Source: Haplomitrium mnioides (lineage: Eukaryota; Marchantiophyta; Haplomitriopsida; Calobryales). From it: DNA of 38,589 nt. The stretch spans positions 1 through 38,589 of the forward strand of contig JBNGIS010030620.1 of the NCBI GenBank assembly GCA_049999725.1, read 5' to 3'. Shown here one piece after another: positions 31,711 to 38,589 of this stretch. The notes below the pieces were generated by a model. That model saw only the letters and a list, made by a program, of their open reading frames with translations. It was not told the DNA's origin and made no database searches. The first letter of the stretch is position 1, and every line of letters starts with the position of its first letter. The position numbers were made by a program, and so were the translations under genes.

Positions 31711-32826
31711 CTAGTGGTAATACCGCTTGAGCTGATCGTAATGGACCCGATTGGGCAAGTGTGCCCTTGTCACTATGCTCAACTCCACTGACCCATTGTC
31801 GTGAAGCACCCTCACTAGGTAGGGCCCCATCCATTGGGTATGCAGTTTCCCGGAGAAGTGCAAAAACCTGTTGTCGTAGAGCAGCACTAAATCCCCTTCT
31901 TTGAAATCGACTGGCCTCAACTTCTTGTCATGCTGCTTCTTGGTCAGCTGTGGCTGATGTTCGAGCCTCTCGTGCACCCCTGCCCGGATCTCTTCTAAGG
32001 TCTCCAACTGGTGCATGCTTTCCGTTCGGCTTAAGCCCTCTTCCATTCTCTCCGCTACTATCACACAAGGTCTTGAGACTTCAAACTCCACCAGGACCAG
32101 TGAGTGTTGTCCAAAGACCAGCAAGTAAGGGCAGTGGCCCGTGGTGGTCTTGTAGGTCAGGTTATAGGCATAAGTGGCAGTTAGCAGCTTCAAAACCCAG
32201 TCCACCTTATTGGCCGCCAATGTTTTGTTCAAAATCTTGCCCATAATTCCCTTGGCCTTCTTCGTTAACCCATTAGCCTTAGGGTGGTAGGCTGTGGTTT
32301 TCTGGTGCTTGACCAAATACTTCCTTGTAAGCTCACAAATGACCTGATTAACAAAATGTGTACCTTGGTCACTCACCAACTCCAGCGGCGCCCCGAATCG
32401 GGTGAAGATCTTCTCGTAGAGGAAACGGGCCACCGTCGACGCGTCATCTTTCCTGGTTGCCCTAGCCTCCACCCACTTGGTGGCGTAGTTAGTTGAAAGC
32501 AGAATGTACCTATTTTCGCGCCTCGTAGACGGAGTGATGGGCCCAATGAAGTCAATTCCCCACTTCTCAAATAGGGCCAAGGGGATGATCGGCACCAAGG
32601 GATGGTGGCACACTGCTGCTGGTTTTCCAGTTTGCTGACAGGCATCACACCTCTTCACAAAGAAGTGGACATCCCTATGCAGGGTGGGCCACCAATACTT
32701 AGTGTCCACAATCTTCCGGATGGTGGTTTTTGCCGCAAAGTGACCACCGGCCTCTTCCTCGTGCATTGTCCGCATCACCACTGTGGACTGGTCTTTCTCC
32801 AGACACCTATGTATCTGCCCGTCCAT
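31711..32826 (-). pseudogene. Gypsy integrase
   Basis: About 371 codons are open. The N-terminal HHCC zinc domain is intact (MHEEEAGGHF ... RCDACQQTG, about residues 20-65). The core has the first catalytic Asp in KWGIDFIGPI and the second in LVSDQGTHFVN. The third position, normally Glu in the NGQ.E box, reads NGLTKKAKG, a Glu-to-Lys change that should abolish catalysis. The C-terminal part (KLRPVDFKEGDLVLLYD ... GPYLVRVLHDNGSVEL) is the usual integrase tail and ends LKRYYH without a chromodomain. It is in the same frame as the RT upstream and separated from it by a TAG at about 32832. Confidence 0.9.
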
Positions 32827-32829
32827 GCC

Positions 32830-34281
32830 CTACCTATGCAAATTTCCCTTAATCATGAGAAAGGGCCGCACCCTTCTGAGAAACATTGCTACTTGTTTTG
32901 GGGTGCGCCTTGGGGGAGTCCTCGCCGTCAAGAGGAACTCTATGATGTTCTCATATTCTGTGGGTCTCCCCTCCCTGACATGGAACAGGTCTTCATTAGG
33001 GAAGGTGTCCCCCACTCCCTCTGCACTCGGCTGCCCCTCAATCCTTTAGAAGAAGTTGGCATTCTGGTGTCTCTTCCCCGGCTTGATTCACACCTCAAAG
33101 TCAAACTCCTAAAGCAGCAACATCCACCTTGCCACTCTCCCTGTCATGTCTGGCTTGTTGACCATGTATTTTAGGGCATCATGATCAGTGTGAAACACCA
33201 CCTTGTAATGGAGCACGTAGTGCTGGAACTTCTTTAGGGAGTAGACTATCCCTAGGCCCTCACGATCGGTGGGCGAGTAGTTCTTTTCTGCCGCTGAGAG
33301 GAGTCTGCTCGCAAAGTAGATTTGGTTGTCCCTGCCTTCCTCATCAAGCTGGCTCAACATTGCTTCCACACAGAAGCTCGAAACATCCACCATCACGTGG
33401 AACTCCTTGGACCAATTTGGGGGTGCCAGGATAGGAGCATTGGCCAATCGCCTTTTGAGCTCATTAAAGCTAGATCTCATGGGCTCAGTCGGCTCAAAAT
33501 CATTGCCCCTCTTCACCATCTCCGTTAGGTGGTAGGCTACTAGAGAAAATTTTGGGATGAACCTCTTGTAATAGCCCACACAACATAGGAATCCCTGCAC
33601 CTCCACCAGGCACGTTGGAAACGCCACACCCAACCATACTGCCACCTTTTCCTGGTCCACGACAATTCCTTGGCTAGAGACTCTATGCCCCAGTAGTATC
33701 CCTTCCTGTACTGCAAAGAAACATTTTCCCGGGTGCAGCCGGAGCCCCGTTTCCCTGCAACGCTGAAATGTGAGCCGCACATGCTCCTCATGATCCTTGA
33801 CCTTGCCATATACCACGAAGTCGTCTATGAAGATTTCGAGGAACTTCCTGAGATAGTCTCGGAGCATGTTCATCATTAGTCTCTGAAATGTACTTGGGGC
33901 GTTGCAGAGACCGAATGGCATTCTCCGAAAGGCGAACACTCCTCACTCCATTATGAAAGCAGTTTTTAGTTGGTTCTCCTCTTGTATCCACACTTGGTTG
34001 TAACCGGAGTACCCATCCATGAAACTGTAAACCTCCTGGCCCGCCACTAGGTCCAACACACCATTAGTGAAAGGTAGGGGGTAGTGGTCCTTCTTGGTTG
34101 CCGCATTCAGCTTGCGGTAGTCTTGGCAAACCCTAATCTTCGGTTTGTAGTCCAAGCCTGCCTTCTTCGGCACCACCACTAAAGGGGACACCCATTCACT
34201 ATTTAGAACAAGGTATATGAATCTTGCCTCTAAGAGCTTGTCCACTTCCTCTTTAACCAGCAGAGAGAAGCGTGGGTTCAT
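32830..34281 (-). pseudogene. Gypsy reverse transcriptase and RNase H
   Basis: RT begins in 34281-33943 (LLEARFIY, SPLVVVPKKAG, RVCQDYRKLNAATKKDHYPL, YSGYNQVWI) and continues from 33939 (RMPFGLCNAPSTFQRLM, then FIDDFVVYG, which keeps the two catalytic aspartates). The two parts share one frame and are split by a single TGA at 33940-33942, where a Trp codon is expected. RNase H follows (MVDVSSFCVEAMLSQ ... IYFASRLLSAAEKNYSPTDRE ... FHTDHDALKYM). More single stops follow at about 33109 and 33075. The enzyme would copy element RNA into DNA; this copy is disabled by nonsense changes rather than large damage. Confidence 0.9.
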
Positions 34282-34344
34282 TCTGTATTGTCGCTATTTG
34301 GCGGGGGTAGCAATGGCCTCCAAATCAATCCTGTGCTCCCCTAG

Positions 34345-35025
34345 CTCTCAAGGCACGCTCTTCAGGTCCGTTTGGCTCCATGCAAATATGTCATTGAAAT
34401 TTCCCAAGGTCTGCATGAAGGCTCTCTCAGCTCCTCTGTTTAAGGCGAATCCAATCTGAAATGTCCTCCCGTCGAGGACCGTTACCTCTCTGTACTGCTC
34501 CGCTCTGATGACCTCTACCGTGTTCCTAATCGTGGAATCACACTTTGACTCCAAGTGGGTGAGCCATTGGCCACCTACAGCAGGCTTCTTGTCGTGCTCC
34601 CTTGTTCCAATATGGTGATCATCCTCCCTTAGGATGATAGCTACAACCAACTCCCCTTTTAGCTCAAGTCCAAGGCTGGAAGTGGATGCCTTTGGCTCCC
34701 ATTTTTGGTCAGGTCTAGAGCTGAGGATTGGTCCTCCTACCCCTGCTTTTGTTGTGTCCTAAACCCCAAAGATTGAGGTCTCCAACTGGTTGACTTTGGT
34801 TTCGGCATTGCCCAAAAAGTCTGCTTCTGTCATGTCACTCACTAATCTCAACCAATAAGTGTCATCGTCCTTAGACTCCCCTTCCACCGACCACTCAGTG
34901 TCATACTCCTTGTCCTCCGTGGTCTCCTCCTCATGTGGGACAGGGCCGTAATGCACCACAGTCTTGCCTGGCCCGAACACTAAGGTGGAGTCCCCCCAAT
35001 TGTGCATTACCTTGGCACCATATAG
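34345..35025 (-). pseudogene. Gypsy polyprotein, protease-RT linker
   Basis: Two open pieces (35007-34759 and 34650-34348) lie in the same frame as protease and RT. The first is acidic (EETTEDKEYDTEWSVEGESK). The second ends FQIGFALNRGAERAFMQTL and NFNDIFAWSQTDLKSVP, the conserved lead-in to gypsy RT (the IFAW..D..G.P box). Stops separate them. Confidence 0.75.
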
Positions 35026-35637
35026 CTAGGGCCTCCCGATTAAAACAAGGTATAGAGAACTCCGGGCCGACCTCATCACCAGGTAGTTCAGGGCAAACTC
35101 CTTTCTCCCAATCCAGGTTGGTACCTTCAGTAAGGCTCCCATAGGCTTAACCCTAGACCCATCAGCCAACCGCATAATCCTTTCAGTCGGAGAAAAAGTC
35201 TTAAAGCCTAGTCGGTTAGCGGTCTCCTCCATCATGATGTTTACTCTTGCCCCGCCATCCACGGGCACCAAGGACAGAGTGCACCCCACAATATGGATAT
35301 CTATATCTGAGGCTCCCTTATCTTCATAGATCATCCTCAAGTCAGCAGTGGTGCCTACTGTGGGGAGCTTTCTTTTCCTTCTAGCGCCCATGAGTAGCTC
35401 TTGGAGTTGCCTCTTGTATACATGGCTGTCCCTGATCAACTGACCCACGGTTGCAGTGACTGGATAGTCCCTTATGTCTCTTTGGATGCTGTAAGGTGGG
35501 CAAGTGCTGGGTGGGGGCTGAGGTGCAGGGTTTTGTTTGGCCTGCTCAACGGCATTTCTGCGATTTACCTCCCGCAGGGTCTTCTCCACCACTTGCTGAG
35601 CTTCAGCTACCTCAAAGGCTTCCAATTGCATCTTCAC
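35026..35637 (-). pseudogene. Gypsy aspartic protease
   Basis: The active-site block reads LSLVPVDGGARVNIMMEETA, with DGG in place of DSG/DTG, a variant seen in plant gypsy elements. It is followed by LGFKTFSPTERIMRLADGS and GALLKVPTWIGRKEFALNYL, the flap and second half of the retropepsin fold. The upstream part is a linker rich in Gln and Pro. The protease would cut the gag-pol polyprotein. It is open over 203 codons and in frame with gag and RT. Confidence 0.8.
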
Positions 35638-35847
35638 TTCTTCCTCTTGCTTTGGGTAGAATAGTTTAGGGTGCTCTCTTTTGTAATCCGAGTCCTCCTA
35701 AGTGGGGAGCACGTTTATAGCCCTCTCCTTCTTCCTAGCTTGCTTGGCCTTTCCTTTTTTCTTGGCCCTGGCTGCAGCCCTGGTGGCCACTCTGTAGCAG
35801 TCTTCCTCCACTGGGGTCTCCACTTCTGGAAACTCTGCCCCATGCTC

Positions 35848-36195
35848 CTATGAGGTGGTCACCAAGTTGATTGCTGCCGGTGGAGGTGCCTCCTGGGCTG
35901 GGTTGGGAGGCAACTCTTGCCTTCTGGAATGGGGGCAATTATTGGCCAGATGCCCTTCCTTTTTGCAGTCGATGCACAGTGGTGGTGGCATGCTGTACCC
36001 TTGCTTCCTGAGCTCCGGAAAATTAGGGGAAATATGGCCTGGCTGCCCACATTTCCAGCATACCATCACCCTGGTCCAGTTCGGCCTAGTCCCTAACCCT
36101 TTTGGCCACGTGTGTCCCCAAGCTGCTGATTGGCCAGACACCATATTGATTGGTCTGCCAGCTATTGGCCAGGGTTGGCTTACCACCTGGTACAC
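35848..36195 (-). pseudogene. Gypsy gag nucleocapsid with zinc knuckles
   Basis: There are two CCHC knuckles. CWKCGQPGHISPNF has lost its last Cys (Phe instead). CIDCKKEGHLANNC is intact (C-x2-C-x4-H-x4-C). These bind element RNA during packaging. It is in the same frame as gag upstream and protease downstream. Confidence 0.85.
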
Positions 36196-36349
36196 GAGCT
36201 CAGGTGGCTACTCTTGTACGTATTCCACCTCCTCATGGTACCACTCGAGTGGGTCCTCCCTTACATAATAGATAGGCATCGCATCTAGGGGGCATTCTTG
36301 GAGGGAGTGCCCATAGGTTTTGCACTTCACACACCACACATGCGCCTTT

Positions 36350-37419
36350 CGTGCTAGCAATTTTTACCTTCAAGCTTCAGGCCTGCAAAATGGATTGTCA
36401 TGGCCTCCAATTTTTCATTAATCTCTTCAATAGGGTCTTTCGCCCCCCTCCTCTTGTTGGTCTCCCCCCCCCCAACTCCTCTATCATGGGACCGGTGGGC
36501 CTTTTTCTCCTTGCTCTCCTTATGCCTGTCATGTTTCTTGGCCCTCTTCTCTTTGGCCTCTTTTTTTCTTTTTGCTATCCTTCTTCTTCCGCCTCCTATG
36601 GGACCTTTCATCCTCTGAGCTCTCTAGGCTGCTCTTGCTCTCCTATTCAGACTCTAAAGAGGAGCTATCATCAGAGCTATCTTCTTGACTAGAGCTCTTT
36701 GAAGAACTATCAGATTCATTCCTTCTCTTTGACTTCCTCTTGGAGCTTGCCACTTTATCCTTGATATAGGATTGGGCTTCTTCCACTGTTTGCTCCAAGC
36801 ATGTGGGTTTGGACCTCCTCACCCAGGCCCCTAGACTCCTTGGCAGGGCTGAAATAAACTAGGAGGTAAGCATCCCATCCGATGCAGAGGGGTTAATCTT
36901 CCTGGCCATCCTCTGGAACCGTTGAAAAAACTTCAGTATAGATTTGTGTTTCTTCATCTCCATTTGGCCTATCTTGATCAAGGCCTCGGACTCCCCTCCT
37001 ATCTTTCTGAATTCCTCCAGGAAGGTCGCCTTGAAAGTGTCCCAATTCTTTTTGGTGGCCTCTAGTAGTATCTGGTACCAAGGGCCAGCCTCCTCTTTTA
37101 ACACCCCGGAGAGAATGGCCTCCTTGATGAGGTTCTCCCCATTTGCATAAGCTGTGCCCTCGAATTCATCCAACCACTCATCTGGATCCTCTATGGTAGA
37201 TCCTTGCAATGTCTTGTATTTGAATCGGGACCTTTGTGTCACAATGCCCCACATTGGCCATCGAGGTGGTAGGTAGTATGGAACAAGAAACTCTGACTGC
37301 CCTTTCCAAGCTTCTTCCACTTTTGAGCGAGATCCCTCCTTTATTCAACCCGGGCAACCTCCTTGGCTGATCTCCTTCCACTTCTGGTGCTAGGCTGCTC
37401 CTAGAATTCCATACTCATT
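36350..37419 (-). pseudogene. Gypsy gag capsid region
   Basis: The open part 37320-36859 carries the Retrotrans_gag pattern: FKYKTLQGSTIEDPDEWLDE, AILSGVLKEEAGPWYQILL, NWDTFKATFLEEFRKIG, KSILKFFQRFQRMARKI. A TAG then precedes FISALPRSLGAWV. Downstream is a Ser/Lys/Asp-rich low-complexity segment (KRKSKRRNESDSSSKSSS) and a very basic run ending EEINEKLEAMTIHFAG; part of this is in another frame. A possible start ATG lies near 37419. Gag forms the particle shell. Confidence 0.85.
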
Positions 37420-37479
37420 TTCCTTGCTCCACCGTTTACTCAACTAGTTACTCCAAGGTTACTTTTCCAGAATTCTTTT

Positions 37480-37497
37480 GTCCCGTCGTGATCGCCA
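37480..37497 (-). other. Primer-binding site of gypsy element
   Basis: TGGCGATCACGACGGGAC in element orientation, 10 nt after the LTR end. It starts with the TGG complementary to tRNA CCA. The TGGCGA..AC start suggests an arginine-type tRNA, but I cannot confirm which. Confidence 0.65.
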
Positions 37498-37507
37498 AAA
37501 AATGTAA

Positions 37508-38311
37508 TGTCAGCCTTGTGGTCGGGTCCTTAACTCTTTTCTGACAGAGTTACACCCACTTAAGGGCTGACTAGTGTTTCGGGACCTTTCATGGGAGGGG
37601 TTGTGCACCAAATGGACCGCAACTCCTACTTACCGACTCTGGAGTGGCTGCAACACCACCGAACAACACCCAAGCACACAAATGCCTTCTTCCAATGTCC
37701 ACAGATGCTAGTCACACCCCTCCTTCAGGCCTTAACCTCGAAAGGTGCCACTTGGAAGACAGGGGAAAATAGAACATGGCATCTGATTCTTGGCTGCAAT
37801 AGCCTCTTGGTGAGTCCTCTCTTGGGAGCCTTGAGTGGTTCTTGCTGGCCTCACAGTCCTGACCACTAGCCAACAATTGCTTCAACAACCAACTTGCTCA
37901 TTCACATTCATTTCCCCACGGCACACACGGTTAGGTTGTAATGTTGCTGAGTCACACTGTAATATAATTCAGGGGTCTAGAACTGGCCTCAAACACCTTG
38001 TATACAAAAGGGAAACAAGTCCCAGCATCCAAATGCCACAATACAATGCTATTAGTTCTGACTTCCCCTTCCCAAGGTGGTATCAAGATCAGACAGATGG
38101 TATGCAGACACTCTAAACACTAAGAAATTCACAGAACTACAGACATAACACAAATCTAACAATGCACATAACCATAAATACACCTACACATACACTCTGC
38201 CTTGCTAACATTGCAGACATTTTCCACCTCTCAAGACCGAATCTTTTCTCCACACCTTCCTTCAACTTCCATCAGCAACTCTAGTCTTCCTCTTCACCTC
38301 CGCACTCAACA
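37508..38311 (-). repeat. 5' LTR of gypsy element, truncated
   Basis: It matches 27279-28060 of the left LTR almost end to end (for example CACTTAAGGGCTGACTAGTG and TTCTTGGCTGCAAT). It carries about 28 bp near its left end (GTCGGGTCCTTAACTC) that the left copy lacks. Homology stops at ...CGCACTC/AACA, while the left LTR goes on for another 3.4 kb. Confidence 0.85.
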
Positions 38312-38589
38312 GCCGCTACTTTGAACTAGAAACCGCTATTGAGTTCTTGCTTCACTTAGTAGTCGAATTTTTTTTTTCAAAGATTTGTCATTAAAAACAT
38401 CAAATTTAAGACTAAAATCTTCTTTTCGAAAAAAAAATTGTTTTTTATGAACAAAAAATGTATATTTTTTATTTAGATTATATTTCAAATATTTTTTAAG
38501 AAAGAAAACTTAAAAAACAAACATTTTGGTTATTCGAATATTTTGAAAAAACTTGACACTATTGTGAATAAATTAAATTCAACAAAAAG
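38312..38589. repeat. AT-rich repeat, copy 2 (runs off the window)
   Basis: It starts GCCGCTACTTTGAACTAG and resembles 16622 onward (ACCGCTACATTGAACCAAG) over about 60 bp, then becomes long A/T tracts. It lies exactly where the gypsy 5' LTR breaks off, so it may be an insertion into that LTR. Confidence 0.5.

Larger units (their letters stand above)
27279..38311 (-). mobile_element. Gypsy LTR retrotransposon with long LTR
   Basis: This is a minus-strand Ty3/gypsy element: 5' LTR on the right, then primer site, gag, protease, RT, RNase H, integrase, polypurine tract and 3' LTR on the left. The order RT-RNase H-integrase defines gypsy. I see no chromodomain after the integrase, so it is probably a non-chromovirus lineage; I cannot place it further. 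The two LTR copies share about 92-93% identity by eye over a 250-bp stretch. The left LTR is ~4.1 kb, but the right copy stops at 38311. The flanks (TCATA left, GCCGC right) do not match as a target duplication, which fits truncation of the right LTR. It sits in the GIY-YIG pseudogene. Confidence 0.88.

Noticed and set aside
32602-33174. 190-codon plus-strand open frame
   Set aside because: It is antisense to the gypsy integrase and RNase H, whose motifs are clear on the minus strand.

Overview
This is nuclear DNA from a land plant with a large, repeat-rich genome. The evidence is plant-type Ty1/copia and Ty3/gypsy retrotransposons, a pentatricopeptide-repeat (PPR) pseudogene of the plant PLS class, and fragments of a plastid chaperonin-60 alpha gene. 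I favour a gymnosperm: the elements are old and decayed, the LTRs are long, several satellites lie close together, and there is a GIY-YIG nuclease fragment of the kind found in Penelope-like retroelements (the Dryad elements of conifers are a known case). This is inference, because nothing in the window fixes the species. I see no intact host gene. Three runs of exactly 100 N (990-1089, 10184-10283, 23910-24009) are assembly gaps inside repeats.

Layout. 1-1582: 3' end of copia element A (plus strand; RT/RNase H, polypurine tract, 126-bp LTR). 1583-6572: about 5 kb satellite of 77-79-bp monomers with a higher-order duplication. 6573-14236: decayed copia element B (minus strand) with both LTRs, tRNA-Met-type primer site, gag, protease, integrase, RT and RNase H remnants; a 2.5-kb GC-rich solo LTR (9114-11596) splits its integrase. 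14237-18463: no recognisable gene, but a 37-bp tandem repeat, palindromes and an AT-rich repeat. 18464-19902: 158-bp satellite, followed by two oppositely oriented pieces of a plastid Cpn60 alpha gene (19894-20045 minus, 20176-20278 plus). 22187-23607: PPR pseudogene, followed by a ~190-bp tandem array to about 25740. 26607-27278: GIY-YIG nuclease pseudogene. 27279-38311: gypsy element on the minus strand with a ~4.1-kb 3' LTR, a gag-pol frame broken mainly by point stops, and a 5' LTR cut off at 38311 by an AT-rich repeat.

The theme is birth of tandem repeats from known parents. The 77-79-bp satellite monomer contains the terminal 31 bp of copia B's LTR, and the array abuts that LTR, so it looks like an amplified LTR/flank junction. 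The 158-bp satellite monomer carries the end of a Cpn60 alpha exon and abuts the exon it came from. Copia B itself carries at least seven short local tandem duplications. All coding sequences in the window look dead.
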